Source: Thermococcus sp. MV5 (GTDB lineage Archaea > Methanobacteriota_B > Thermococci > Thermococcales > Thermococcaceae). Taken from it: a DNA stretch of 64,000 bases. The position numbers were made by a program, and so were the translations under genes. Within the stretch, counting starts at the first letter, position 1. Each line of letters starts with the position of its first letter. The notes below the pieces were generated by a model. It made no database searches. It was not told where the DNA came from and was given only the letters and a program-made list of their open reading frames with translations. Location of the stretch: assembly GCF_012027425.1 (NCBI RefSeq), contig NZ_SNUE01000002.1, positions 271,688 to 335,687 of the forward strand, given 5' to 3'. Positions 1-9,542 of this stretch are shown piece by piece.

Positions 1-1134
1 AACTGAAAGAACTGTTCCATACTTGTTATAGTGAGCTGCTTGAACAAGTGCGACTACTCCACTCACATGAGGTGTCGCCATTGAAGTTCCACTAAGTGTT
101 CCGTAACTATCGTCTGGATAGGTACTTAATATATCCACACCCGGAGCACTGATCTCTACTCCTCTATTACTCCACCAGGGCACCTGATCATTAACGTCAG
201 TCGCACCAACAGCTACAACTTCAGGATATGCCGCTGGATAGCTTGGACTTGGGGCACCATCGTTACCACTTGCTGCAACTATAATCACTCCCCAACTGTA
301 TGCCCAATTTATTGCGTCATGGAAGGATTCGACATCACTTGACCCCCCAAGACTCATGCTTATTACTTCGGCCGCATCATCCTCTGGGTCTCCAACTATT
401 ATTCCATCTCCGTCACTATCAAGTACACCATCGGGCCCTAATAAGGCCTGTTCAATCCCAAGAATTATATCACTGTATGAACCACTCCCACTTGGACCAA
501 GAACTCTGATAGCGTATATCTCTACACTTGGAGCAACACCAACAACACCTATCTCATTGTTTAAAGCCGCCACTGTGCCAGCTACATGTGTACCATGCCC
601 ATTCTGATCCCTGTAATCCTTGGGTTTTGTTGATATCTTTCCCCTAAGTACGCTAACTCCCCATGCTAAATTGGCAACTAAATCTGGATGGTCATAGTCT
701 ATGCCCGTATCAAGTATTGCTACTTCGATCACTCCCTCACTTGAGCCATCACTCATACTCCACGCGTCTAGAGCTCTAACACGAGAAATGCCCCATGGAA
801 TTTCCTGAGAAGGTTGAGGAGGCTTTGGTTTACCAACTCCTGGAGGTTTACCCTTTAATATATGAACTTCCGCATCATACTCTACCCTAATCACACCCTT
901 AACATTCTTCAGTCTTTCTACTGCCCGAGAAGGAAGGTCAACCACAACAATTGGAAAAATTCTTCCTTTTGCAACAACATTTCCATCCAACGCAAATATA
1001 AAACTCTCATTGAATTCTCTGTCTATTGTTACTATCACACGAACCTTTTCAATGGGAGCTCCCCATGCTACACCTACCGTAGCTCCAAATATTACAAAAA
1101 CCAAAAATAGAACAAAAATCTTATAAGATTTCAT
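1..1134 (-). CDS. Secreted subtilisin-like serine protease, 3' end missing
   Basis: Extracellular peptidase of the subtilase (S8) family that would feed peptide fermentation. The first 378 codons are visible; the reading frame is open to the left edge, so the C-terminus lies outside the window. Residues 1-24 form a signal peptide (MKSYKIF, then a hydrophobic core ending near GVAWGA). A propeptide follows to about residue 110. The catalytic triad is D142 (ILDTG), H180 (GHGTHVAGT) and S351 (GTSMATPHVSG), with the oxyanion Asn in AASGNDG. An acidic insertion, DSDGDG then GDPEDDAA, matches the calcium-binding loop of Tk-subtilisin, the closest relative I can recall. The ATG at 1134 follows an AGGTGA site. 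It is transcribed divergently from the decayed cbiM region. Family assignment is firm; how far the protein extends is unknown. Confidence 0.95.
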   Translation of the reverse strand, partial: MKSYKIFVLFLVFVIFGATVGVAWGAPIEKVRVIVTIDREFNESFIFALDGNVVAKGRIFPIVVVDLPSRAVERLKNVKGVIRVEYDAEVHILKGKPPGVGKPKPPQPSQEIPWGISRVRALDAWSMSDGSSEGVIEVAILDTGIDYDHPDLVANLAWGVSVLRGKISTKPKDYRDQNGHGTHVAGTVAALNNEIGVVGVAPSVEIYAIRVLGPSGSGSYSDIILGIEQALLGPDGVLDSDGDGIIVGDPEDDAAEVISMSLGGSSDVESFHDAINWAYSWGVIIVAASGNDGAPSPSYPAAYPEVVAVGATDVNDQVPWWSNRGVEISAPGVDILSTYPDDSYGTLSGTSMATPHVSGVVALVQAAHYNKYGTVLSV

Positions 1135-1245
1135 GACTTTTCACCTCTTTTATAATGTTTCGCCCTACAATTATTTAACAGTTTGGGTAGTATAACTTGT
1201 ATAATATCTCAAACTCTCGGTCGCAAAGAAGAGGTTCAAAAAAGA

Positions 1246-1256
1246 CTTTTATATGG
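1246..1256 (+). promoter_or_regulatory. TATA box upstream of the cbiM relic
   Basis: The stretch CTTTTATATGG lies about 55 bases before the first recognisable cbiM-like codons and fits the archaeal BRE/TATA pattern. It is probably the surviving promoter of the decayed gene. No ribosome binding site remains in front of a usable start codon. Confidence 0.4.
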
Positions 1257-1306
1257 TAGCATCTTGGATAATTTAGTATTACGAAATACCAAAAAGGAGT
1301 TGAAAT

Positions 1307-1647
1307 ATGTACACATACAGATGGCTTGCTAAGCTTTCCTGTGATAGTAATTACATACACCATAACTATAGCCCGTGTAAGTTATTCATTGAGAAAACTG
1401 AAGGACTACCCGAAGATAAAATTCCACTCTTAGGGTTATTCGCAGCTGGAGTAAGCGGACAACTAGTAGCAGTACTCTTAGGCCCTTATGCTGCAGTTCT
1501 TGTAATGACAGCTGTGTTGCTAATACAAACTTTGCTTTTCGAAGATGGATAACTGCAATTGGAACCAACATACTAAATATGGGAACATTAGGAGTGTTTG
1601 TGGGTTATTGGGTTTATTCAAAACTCAAAACTTGCTCTGAGATGTAA
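1307..1647 (+). pseudogene. cbiM: Decayed cbiM (cobalt/nickel ECF transporter membrane component)
   Basis: Several frames must be joined to recover a CbiM-like protein. DGLLSFPVIVITYTITI is read one base out of phase with the ORF that begins at 1307. A frameshift in the A-run near 1397 leads into KTEGLPEDKIPLLGLFAAG. About 25-30 residues are then missing, including most of the SGHLVGG motif, before AVLLGPYAAVLVMTAVLLIQ. A second shift near 1545 gives WITAIGTNILNMG and GVFVGYWVYSKL, ending at the TAA at 1645. Intact CbiM proteins are roughly 200 residues. The multiple frameshifts plus the internal deletion make a working product implausible. No cbiN, cbiQ or cbiO homologue follows. The assignment rests on remembered family motifs. 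Confidence 0.8.
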
Positions 1648-1868
1648 ATACAGCCCATCATTTGGAGCTCTTTAAGGAAGAAGCCACTAGAATGGAGAGA
1701 GTACTTGATTCACGACAATAGGAATTAAAAAGAGGGAATACTATAACTTATCGGGCGGGAGGTCCCCTTCCGAAAGGGAGGGGTAGTTCACTATTTCCAC
1801 AATCCTTATAATATATCACTCTCAATGAGCAATAACAATCTTGTAGGTTAAGAAGAGGGTGAAAAAAT
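1648..1868. other. Intergenic stretch with an IS-end-like hairpin and the glgP promoter
   Basis: There is no gene here. A strong hairpin lies at 1764-1783: CCCCTTCC, a GAAA loop, then GGGAGGGG, preceded by a G-rich run and followed by TAGTTCAC. It resembles the terminal hairpins of IS200/IS605-type elements, but no transposase is attached. Further right, TTATAATATA (1806-1815) is a likely TATA box for the phosphorylase gene. TATCAC at 1814-1819 is one half of the Thermococcales glycolytic motif (TATCAC-N5-GTGATA); the second half is absent. Confidence 0.4.
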
Positions 1869-4364
1869 ATGGAGAGCGTTATTAATCAAATTAAATCTAA
1901 ACTCCCAGAGAACCTTGAAGGGCTTTTAGAACTTGCATACAACTATTGGTGGAGCTGGAACAGACGTGCTACAAAAATGTGGGAAAAAATAAACCCAGAA
2001 CACTGGAGAGAACATAAAAACCCTGTTAAACTTCTCCTTGATACCCCAGAAGAAAGACTAAATGAGCTCTCCAAAGATGACGACTTTATGAACCTATATG
2101 AGCTTGTTATTGATCAATTCAGACATTATATGAATCCAGAAAGTACTTGGTGCTCAACGAATTACCCAAAATGGGAAGAACCAATAATATATCTCTGTAT
2201 GGAATACGGGATAAGCAAAAGTCTCCCCATTTATTCTGGTGGACTTGGAATACTAGCTGGAGATCACGTAAAAACAGCCAGTGATCTAGGATTTCCTTTT
2301 ATTGCTGTTGGGCTTCTTTACAAGCACGGTTATTTTAAACAAGAAATAGACAAAGAAGGAAATCAAATAGAAGTTTTTCCTGAATATAACCCCAGAGAGA
2401 TGCCGATTATCCCACTAACAAATGAAGAAGGAGAACCGCTTCTTATAGAGATACCAATTGAGGACAGAATAGTTTACGCAAGAGCATTCGAAGTTAAGGT
2501 GGGAAGAGTAAAACTCTATCTTCTGGATACTGATGTCTCTCAAAACTCAGACGATGACAGAGCAATATGTGATTATCTTTACAACGCTGAAATTGACAAG
2601 AGAATAAAGCAGGAAATCCTCCTTGGGATCGGTGGTATGAGACTTTTACATGCATTAGGGATTAAACCTGCAGTAATCCACCTTAATGAAGGCCACCCTG
2701 CATTTGCAAACTTCCAAAGAATAGCCTGGTACATGAAAGAAGGGCTAAGCTTTTTGGAGGCTTTGACTCTGACCAGAAGTACAACAATATTTACAACTCA
2801 TACTCCCGTCCCAGCAGGTCATGATAGATTTCCAATAAAAGAAGTAGAAAAGAGGCTTTCTAAGTTCTTTGAACAGTTACCTAAAGAGGACTTCCTCAAT
2901 CTAGGCCGTGAGGGAGACCAATTCAATATGACTCTTTTATCAATAAGAACATCAAGTTATGTAAATGCTGTCAGTAAACTTCATACAAAAGTTACTAAAG
3001 AAATGTGGAAAGATCTTTGGAAAGGTGTCCCTCTTGATGAGATACCAGTAAAGGGTATCACAAATGGCATCCACACAAAGACATGGCTTCACAATGAAAT
3101 AAAAAAGCTTATTGATCGTTACATTGGCAGGGTATGGAGAGATTATGCAGAACTTGAAGGCCTGTGGTATGCCGTAGAAAGTATTCCTGATGAAGAACTA
3201 TGGGAGGCCCATATAAAAGCCAAAAAAGAGTTCATAGAGCTCATCAAGAGAAAAATAAAAGAACGGAATAAACGATTAGGAATCGACGAACCTATCCCAG
3301 ATATAGACGAAAACGCTCTTATAATTGGCTTTGCGAGACGTTTTGCAACTTATAAAAGAGCAACTTTGATTTTGAGTGACCTAGAACGACTTAGAAGGAT
3401 ACTGAATAATCCAGAGAAACCAGTATACATAATTTTTGGAGGAAAAGCTCACCCAATGGATAAAGCAGGAAAAGAATTCCTAAAGAGAGTTTACGAGATC
3501 TCACAAATGCCCGAATTCAAAAACAAGATAATAATATTCGAAAACTATGACATGGGCTCTGCTAGAGCAATGGTAGCAGGGGTTGATGTATGGTTAAACA
3601 ATCCGAGAAGACCTCTAGAAGCCAGCGGGACAAGTGGTATGAAGGCTGGTCTCAATGGAGTATTGAATTTAAGCATTTATGATGGATGGTGGGTAGAAGG
3701 ATACAACGGCAAAAATGGTTGGGTTATAGGAGAAGAAAGTGTTGAAGCAGAGAGTGAAGCAGATGATATCAGAGACGCACAAAGTCTTTATGAGCTCCTT
3801 GAAAATGAAGTAATTCCCACATATTATGAAAATAGAACTCGCTGGATATATATGATGAAGGAAAGCATAAAGAGCATTGCCCCCAAGTTCAGTACACACA
3901 GAATGTTAAAGGAATACATGAACAACTTCTACTCAAAAGCACTAGCAAATTACATTCTTCTCCATAGAGACAACTTTAAAGCGGCTAGAGAGATAGCAAG
4001 CTGGAAAGCAAAAATCTTCAGCTCATGGGAGAACGTTAGTATAGAAAAGATTGTAACTCATGACGCCACTGGAGTTGAAGTTGTAGTCGACCTAAATGGC
4101 CTTAATCCAGAAGACGTAAAAGTGGAGATTTATTATGGAGTCAAAGCAGAAGGTTATGCAATAGAGAAAGCATATGTGATAGAACTCAAACATCCGCAAA
4201 ATCTTGGAGGTACAAAATGGCTCTATCGCTACGAAGGGAATGCCCTCAGAAATTTGGGGCATCCATGCTGGCACTATGCAGTGAGAATATATCCCTCGCA
4301 TGACAAATTACCCCACAAGTTTTTACTCGGTCTTGTTAAATGGAAAGGGTTTTTTGAATTCTAG
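1869..4364 (+). CDS. malP: Alpha-glucan (maltodextrin) phosphorylase
   Basis: GT35-family phosphorylase that releases glucose 1-phosphate from maltodextrins using phosphate and pyridoxal phosphate. The 831-residue length fits the short archaeal/bacterial glycogen-phosphorylase-like proteins of Thermococcales. The PLP-binding stretch EASGTSGMKAGLNG places the Schiff-base lysine at K592. GHPAFANF and TTHTPVPAGHDRF near residues 275-320 are typical active-site segments. The ATG follows a GAGGGTG site with good spacing. It stands alone with its own TATA box and ends before a T-rich stretch (4365-4381). The half glycolytic motif upstream hints at sugar control, but that is inference. The final 100 residues carry a small beta-rich domain common in this subfamily. 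Confidence 0.95.
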   Translation: MESVINQIKSKLPENLEGLLELAYNYWWSWNRRATKMWEKINPEHWREHKNPVKLLLDTPEERLNELSKDDDFMNLYELVIDQFRHYMNPESTWCSTNYPKWEEPIIYLCMEYGISKSLPIYSGGLGILAGDHVKTASDLGFPFIAVGLLYKHGYFKQEIDKEGNQIEVFPEYNPREMPIIPLTNEEGEPLLIEIPIEDRIVYARAFEVKVGRVKLYLLDTDVSQNSDDDRAICDYLYNAEIDKRIKQEILLGIGGMRLLHALGIKPAVIHLNEGHPAFANFQRIAWYMKEGLSFLEALTLTRSTTIFTTHTPVPAGHDRFPIKEVEKRLSKFFEQLPKEDFLNLGREGDQFNMTLLSIRTSSYVNAVSKLHTKVTKEMWKDLWKGVPLDEIPVKGITNGIHTKTWLHNEIKKLIDRYIGRVWRDYAELEGLWYAVESIPDEELWEAHIKAKKEFIELIKRKIKERNKRLGIDEPIPDIDENALIIGFARRFATYKRATLILSDLERLRRILNNPEKPVYIIFGGKAHPMDKAGKEFLKRVYEISQMPEFKNKIIIFENYDMGSARAMVAGVDVWLNNPRRPLEASGTSGMKAGLNGVLNLSIYDGWWVEGYNGKNGWVIGEESVEAESEADDIRDAQSLYELLENEVIPTYYENRTRWIYMMKESIKSIAPKFSTHRMLKEYMNNFYSKALANYILLHRDNFKAAREIASWKAKIFSSWENVSIEKIVTHDATGVEVVVDLNGLNPEDVKVEIYYGVKAEGYAIEKAYVIELKHPQNLGGTKWLYRYEGNALRNLGHPCWHYAVRIYPSHDKLPHKFLLGLVKWKGFFEF

Positions 4365-4372
4365 TTCTTTAA

Positions 4373-5104
<732 letters not shown>

Positions 5105-5156
5105 TTTCACAATTTTTTTATACTTCTCCCATTCCTTTCTATATGGTGGTGCTATA

Positions 5157-6476
5157 ATGCGAATTGTTGTAATCGGTTCTGGTACAGCAGGTAGTAATTT
5201 CGCGCTTTTTGCAAGAAAAATAGACAGAAAAGCTGAGATAATCGTTATTGGAAAAGAAAAAACAATGCAATACTCTCCCTGTGCTTTGCCGTTTACATTA
5301 AGTGGTAAAATACCAAAGCTTGAGGACATTGTTGTGTTTCCCAACGAATTTTATGAAAAACAAAAGATAAAGCTACTGCTTGAGACTGAAGCAAAAGCTA
5401 TAGACAGAGAAAGAAAAGTCGTAATTACAGATAAAGGAGAAATACCATATGACAAGTTGGTTCTAGCCACTGGATCAAAAGCATTTGTACCTCCAATAAA
5501 AGGAGTTGAAAGCGAGGGAGTTTTCACTTTAAAAACAATGGACGATGTGAAGCGAATTCAGAATTATATGAAAGAAAGGAATCCTAAAAAAGCTTTAGTT
5601 ATAGGAGCGGGGCTAATTGGACTTGAGGGTGCTGTTGCTTTTAGAGAACTCGGAATGGATGTCTTTGTAGTAGAGCTCCTTGAGCATTTACTCCCCACCA
5701 TGCTCGACAGGGATATGGCTTCCATTATCCAGTCACATATGGAAGAAAAAGGAATTCAATTTAGATTTGGTGTTGCGGTGAGTGAGATTATTGGAAACCC
5801 CGTAAATGCTGTGAAAATAGGGGACGAAAAAATTGACGCCGATTTAGTCCTTGTGGCTACTGGAGTTAGGGCAAATACTGAATTAGCAAAGCAGGCAAAT
5901 TTAGAGGTTAACAAAGGAATTATAGTGGACGAATACCTCAGAACAAGTGATCCAGATATATACGCCATTGGAGACTGCGCAGAGGTTTATGATGCAGTAA
6001 CCGGAAATCGAATTCTAAGTCAGCTTGGAACAACAGCGGTTAGAATGGCAAAAGTGGCTGCTGAAAATATCTTTGGCAGAGACGTGAAGTTTAAACCAGT
6101 CTTCAATACTGCAATAACCGAACTTTTTGATTTAGAGATTGGCACATTTGGAATAACGCAAGAAAGAGCAAAAAAAGAGGGAATTAATGTAGTTATTGGC
6201 AAATTTAAAGGATCCACCAAACCAGAGTACTATCCTGGAGGAAAGCCTATCATAGTGAAACTCATATTTAGAAAGAAGGATAAAAAGCTAATAGGAGCCC
6301 AAATAGTAGGTGGAGAAAGGGTTTGGGGCAGAATCATGGCATTAAGCCTTGTAGCTCAAAAAGGAGCAAGTGTTGAAGATGTAGCATACAGCGAAACTGC
6401 TTATGCCCCACCAATAAGCCCCACTATTGATCCCATAACAATTGCAGCTGAAATGGCACTGAAAAAATTCAAATAA
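5157..6476 (+). CDS. FAD-dependent disulfide reductase (CoA disulfide/NADH oxidase family)
   Basis: Cytoplasmic flavoprotein of the pyridine nucleotide-disulfide oxidoreductase family. The N-terminal FAD motif GSGTAG spans residues 7-12. The single redox cysteine C42 in YSPCALPF marks the CoA disulfide reductase/NADH oxidase branch. The NAD(P) motif GAGLIG is at 150-155, and YAIGDCAEV closes the FAD site. In Thermococcales, relatives reduce CoA disulfide, polysulfide/sulfur or oxygen; the sequence does not decide among these. The frame extends 21 codons upstream, but the ATG at 5157 is preceded by a TGGTGGTG site and gives the family-standard N-terminus MRIVVIGSG, leaving 439 residues. A T-rich terminator follows. 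Confidence 0.9.
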   Translation: MRIVVIGSGTAGSNFALFARKIDRKAEIIVIGKEKTMQYSPCALPFTLSGKIPKLEDIVVFPNEFYEKQKIKLLLETEAKAIDRERKVVITDKGEIPYDKLVLATGSKAFVPPIKGVESEGVFTLKTMDDVKRIQNYMKERNPKKALVIGAGLIGLEGAVAFRELGMDVFVVELLEHLLPTMLDRDMASIIQSHMEEKGIQFRFGVAVSEIIGNPVNAVKIGDEKIDADLVLVATGVRANTELAKQANLEVNKGIIVDEYLRTSDPDIYAIGDCAEVYDAVTGNRILSQLGTTAVRMAKVAAENIFGRDVKFKPVFNTAITELFDLEIGTFGITQERAKKEGINVVIGKFKGSTKPEYYPGGKPIIVKLIFRKKDKKLIGAQIVGGERVWGRIMALSLVAQKGASVEDVAYSETAYAPPISPTIDPITIAAEMALKKFK

Positions 6477-6491
6477 ACGCTTCTTACTATC

Positions 6492-6500
6492 TCTTTTTTT
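6492..6500 (+). terminator. T-rich terminator after the disulfide reductase
   Basis: A run of seven T residues (6494-6500) begins 17 bases after the stop codon. Archaeal RNA polymerase terminates at such oligo-T tracts on the non-template strand without needing a hairpin. Confidence 0.5.
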
Positions 6501-6719
6501 GGAAATTTCACTTCCATCAGGTTCAGCATTGTCATAGTGACAAATTGAAGTGAAAAAAAATTTTTATAGATAAACTCCATCTTAATGCGTTGATGCGCCA
6601 TGATGTTCAGGAGCGAGTATTTTTGGAGATATAATTGGTGATACTTTTCTATTAGCCAAAGGTAGGGATTGCTTTTGGCATTGATTTAACCCTTTCAAAA
6701 GCTTTTGGAGGTGTTCCGT

Positions 6720-8003
6720 GTGGTTAGAGAAACTTGGGGAAGTAGAGTAGGGTTTGTTGCAGCCGCTATAGGAAGTGCAGTAGGCTTGGGAAACATCTGG
6801 ATGTTTCCCATGAGGACTGGTCTCTACGGTGGAGCGGCCTTCTTGATACCGTACCTTATTTTATTGTTTGCTGTTGGAGTGGTTGGACTTACAGTAGAGT
6901 GGACACTCGGAAGAACAACAAAAGGTGGGCCTATAGAAGCATTTGCAAAAGCATTGCCTGGCGGAAAATACCTAGGATTGCTAGTAAACGTTATAATGAT
7001 AATGATATTTGCTTTCTATTCCCTAGTACTCGGCTGGATACTTCGGTATTTTATAGCCTCACTTACTGGAGAACTAGCTGGGGTTAATCCAGGAGCATTC
7101 TTTGATACTTTAGCCTTCAGTAAAGAAGCGATATTATGGCAGTTTATTGTAATAGTGATAACAGTGGGCATAGTTGCTATGGGAGTTCAAAAAGGGATTG
7201 AACGAGCCAACAAGATAATGATGCCTGCATTGTTTGTGCTCCTTATTATACTAACGATAAGAAGTATTACCCTACCTAATGCTTATGAAGGGCTTAAATT
7301 TTACCTCTTACCTAACTGGAGCAAAGTTATGAGTGGAAAGACATGGATGATAGCTCTATCACAAATGTTCTTCTCACTGAGTGTCCTTGGAACTACAATG
7401 GTAGTCTATGGAAGCTACCTAAAGGAAAGTGATGACATACCTCTCTCAGCAATAGCAACAGCCTTTGGAGATACAGCTGTAGCTGTCACAGCTGGCTTCT
7501 TAATATTCCCAGCAGTGTTTTCATTTGGACTTGAACCAACAGCGGGACCAGGACTAATTTTTGTCACACTCCCCATGGTTTTCCAAAAAATGCCAGGAGG
7601 AATACTTTTTGGCGCATTGTTCTTCCTATTGCTAATATTCGCTGGATTGTCATCAACTGTCTCAATGCTTGAGGTATACGTGGATTCAGCAATAACAAAG
7701 CTCAACTTGAACAGAAGAAACGCCTCAATTCTTCTAGGTCTCTTAACATTTATAGTGGGGGCCCCTTCAGCACTCAATCCTTCATACTTTGAATGGCTGA
7801 TTAACATTTCAACCGTTTATATAGGACCATTAGGAGCTCTTATAGCTGCTTTAGCATTGATAAGGCTCGGAGTAGAAAAAGCTTACGAGGAAGTCAGAAA
7901 AAGTGCACTCATAGAAATTCCAGGAGTTTGGAAACCTTGGGTGAAATACCTGTACCCAATAGTGATAATAGTGATATACATTTCACAGTTCATACTGGGG
8001 TGA
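6720..8003 (+). CDS. Sodium-dependent amino acid transporter (NSS/LeuT family)
   Basis: Polytopic membrane symporter of the neurotransmitter:sodium symporter family, probably importing an amino acid with sodium. The N-terminal signature GSAVGLGNIWMFP lies in helix 1, which forms the unwound substrate and sodium site in LeuT. About eleven to twelve hydrophobic segments follow across 427 residues. The start is set by GGAGGTG at 6707-6713, six bases before the GTG at 6720; an upstream TTG would place that site inside the gene. A 33-residue membrane peptide gene follows after four bases, as in two-component NSS systems such as MetPS. Substrate is unknown. Confidence 0.92.
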   Translation: MVRETWGSRVGFVAAAIGSAVGLGNIWMFPMRTGLYGGAAFLIPYLILLFAVGVVGLTVEWTLGRTTKGGPIEAFAKALPGGKYLGLLVNVIMIMIFAFYSLVLGWILRYFIASLTGELAGVNPGAFFDTLAFSKEAILWQFIVIVITVGIVAMGVQKGIERANKIMMPALFVLLIILTIRSITLPNAYEGLKFYLLPNWSKVMSGKTWMIALSQMFFSLSVLGTTMVVYGSYLKESDDIPLSAIATAFGDTAVAVTAGFLIFPAVFSFGLEPTAGPGLIFVTLPMVFQKMPGGILFGALFFLLLIFAGLSSTVSMLEVYVDSAITKLNLNRRNASILLGLLTFIVGAPSALNPSYFEWLINISTVYIGPLGALIAALALIRLGVEKAYEEVRKSALIEIPGVWKPWVKYLYPIVIIVIYISQFILG

Positions 8004-8007
8004 GAGA

Positions 8008-8109
8008 ATGAGCACGGTTTATATAATAGCACTCTTCGTGGTCCTCATAGTATATGGACCACTTATATGGGCACTTTACAAGCTCTCGAAGGCAGGCTCT
8101 GCCTCTTAA
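8008..8109 (+). CDS. Small membrane subunit of the NSS transporter (MetS-like)
   Basis: A 33-residue peptide with one hydrophobic helix (IIALFVVLIVYGPLIWALY) and a short basic tail (KLSKAGSAS). It starts four bases after the transporter stop codon, with GGGGTGAGAG just upstream as a ribosome binding site. The arrangement and composition match the small subunits of methionine/alanine importers (MetS in MetPS), which are needed for activity of their NSS partner. Function here is inferred from position and size. Confidence 0.75.
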   Translation: MSTVYIIALFVVLIVYGPLIWALYKLSKAGSAS

Positions 8110-8130
8110 TTTTTCTTTTGGTGAGCACAA

Positions 8131-8295
8131 ATGACACTAAAAAGACTTTCCAAAATAGAAGGTGATATATACTCCTATTTTTTAGAAAGAGGCATTGTAA
8201 CAGTGCCTGGAGGCGAGTTCATCAACTTAGACAATTCTTACGTCCGAATAAGAGTGCTAAGCAATGTTGAAGAGGCTTTACAAAGAGTTCTTTAA
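8131..8295 (+). CDS. Small protein resembling an aminotransferase C-terminus
   Basis: A 54-residue reading frame with an ATG placed after GGTGAGC at good spacing. The segment LERGIVTVPGGEF, followed by NSYVRIRV and an alpha-helical end, looks like the last 50 residues of a fold-type I aminotransferase, where such strands close the small domain. There is no PLP domain upstream, so it is either a relic of a lost aminotransferase or an independent small protein. It overlaps the 3' end of the convergent methyltransferase gene by 18 bases and may be cotranscribed with the transporter. Confidence 0.45.
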   Translation: MTLKRLSKIEGDIYSYFLERGIVTVPGGEFINLDNSYVRIRVLSNVEEALQRVL

Positions 8296-9540
8296 TTTCA
8301 GTTGTATAACAGCCTCAATATGCGAGGTATGCGGAAACATATCAATCAAAACAGCGTTCTCAATTTCATAATTTTCTTTTAAATGTTTACAATCTCTTAT
8401 AAACGCCTGTGGATTGCAAGAGATGTAAATTAGATTATTTACTTTGCTTTTTGTTATCAGCTTTACTGCTTCTTTTAACCCTTTTCGAGGAGGATCCACA
8501 ATGATGGTATCACAATCCCCTATTTCAACATCCTTCACATCTCCTACTGAAAACCTCGCATCAACTCCGTTAATTTCGGCATTTTTGTTTGCTATCTCAA
8601 CTGCAGGCGAATTTATTTCAATCCCTTCAACTTTAAGACCTCTTTTTGCTAGGTAGACTCCAAAAGTACCCACGCCAGCATAGAGATCAAATACGCTTTC
8701 ACCTTCTATGAAATCCAATACTGCTTTCAATAGAAGATGAGTAGCATAGGAGTTCGTCTGGAAAAAGCTATTAGGATGTATTAGGTATATAGTGTCTCCA
8801 ATCCTCTCTCTTATGTAAGGAGAACCTCCTACAAGAACGGGAATACCCCTAGGTTCGTCTCTACTATCATCTTTAAAACTCCAATAAATAGAGTCCGCAA
8901 AGTCGAAGTAATCGATAAAACTTGAAGGCACTTCTTTGATGTGAGCAATCATATTTACCATAACGTCTCCTGTGAATTTCCCCTCCCTAACGGAAAGATA
9001 GTGTATCTCACCAAATCTTTGCTTTGAATCCCATGGCATGAGTCTTTCCTCTTTCATGAACTTCTTCAATGTAAGCAAGAATTTCGACGTTTTGTTCGAG
9101 AAAATAGGACATTCTTTCACTCCCACAACATTCTGGGATTCCCTCTGTTTAAATCCAATCCCTCTAGTAGAAACTATAAAGTTGCTAATATTTCTAAAAC
9201 CCCAGATTTTCGGTGATCCTTTTATTGGAGCTTCTATTCCAGTGGCCCTCTCAAAAAGCTCCTTCTTTAGGTTAAGCTGCTCCTGATATTTTATATGCTG
9301 CCAAAAACAACCCCCACACCTTTCAAAATGAGAACATCGAGGTCTCTGCCTTAGATGCGATTCTTCAATGACTTCAAACTCTCTAGCTATGTATCTCCCG
9401 AATCGTCTGAATGTTTTTCTAACTTCCACTAAATCACCAATTACGGTAAAAGGTACGTGGACTGGTTTTTGAAGCTCCAATACTCCGTATCCATCAAAAC
9501 TCATTTGCGTTATATGCCCTCGCCCTTTCATCTCTCCCAC
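8278..9540 (-). CDS. RumA/TrmA-type RNA (uracil-5-)-methyltransferase
   Basis: SAM-dependent methyltransferase forming 5-methyluridine in rRNA or tRNA. It has an N-terminal TRAM domain (about residues 1-60), then cysteines of an iron-sulfur cluster (RCSHFERCGGCFW and a fourth at VKECPIF). The SAM motif is FDLYAGVGTFG, followed by DPPRKG, and the catalytic nucleophile is C375 in ISCNPQAF. Thermococcales carry two paralogues, one acting on tRNA U54 and one on 23S rRNA; I cannot tell which this is. Start is ambiguous between the GTG at 9540 and the ATG at 9531. It follows a small membrane-protein gene with two bases between. Confidence 0.93.
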   Translation of the reverse strand: MGEMKGRGHITQMSFDGYGVLELQKPVHVPFTVIGDLVEVRKTFRRFGRYIAREFEVIEESHLRQRPRCSHFERCGGCFWQHIKYQEQLNLKKELFERATGIEAPIKGSPKIWGFRNISNFIVSTRGIGFKQRESQNVVGVKECPIFSNKTSKFLLTLKKFMKEERLMPWDSKQRFGEIHYLSVREGKFTGDVMVNMIAHIKEVPSSFIDYFDFADSIYWSFKDDSRDEPRGIPVLVGGSPYIRERIGDTIYLIHPNSFFQTNSYATHLLLKAVLDFIEGESVFDLYAGVGTFGVYLAKRGLKVEGIEINSPAVEIANKNAEINGVDARFSVGDVKDVEIGDCDTIIVDPPRKGLKEAVKLITKSKVNNLIYISCNPQAFIRDCKHLKENYEIENAVLIDMFPHTSHIEAVIQLKLKNSL

Positions 9541-9542
9541 TA

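Noticed and set aside
1307..1552. An 81-codon plus-strand frame as an intact small membrane protein
   Set aside because: The homology to CbiM continues in other frames on both sides and there is no ribosome binding site, so it is part of a pseudogene.
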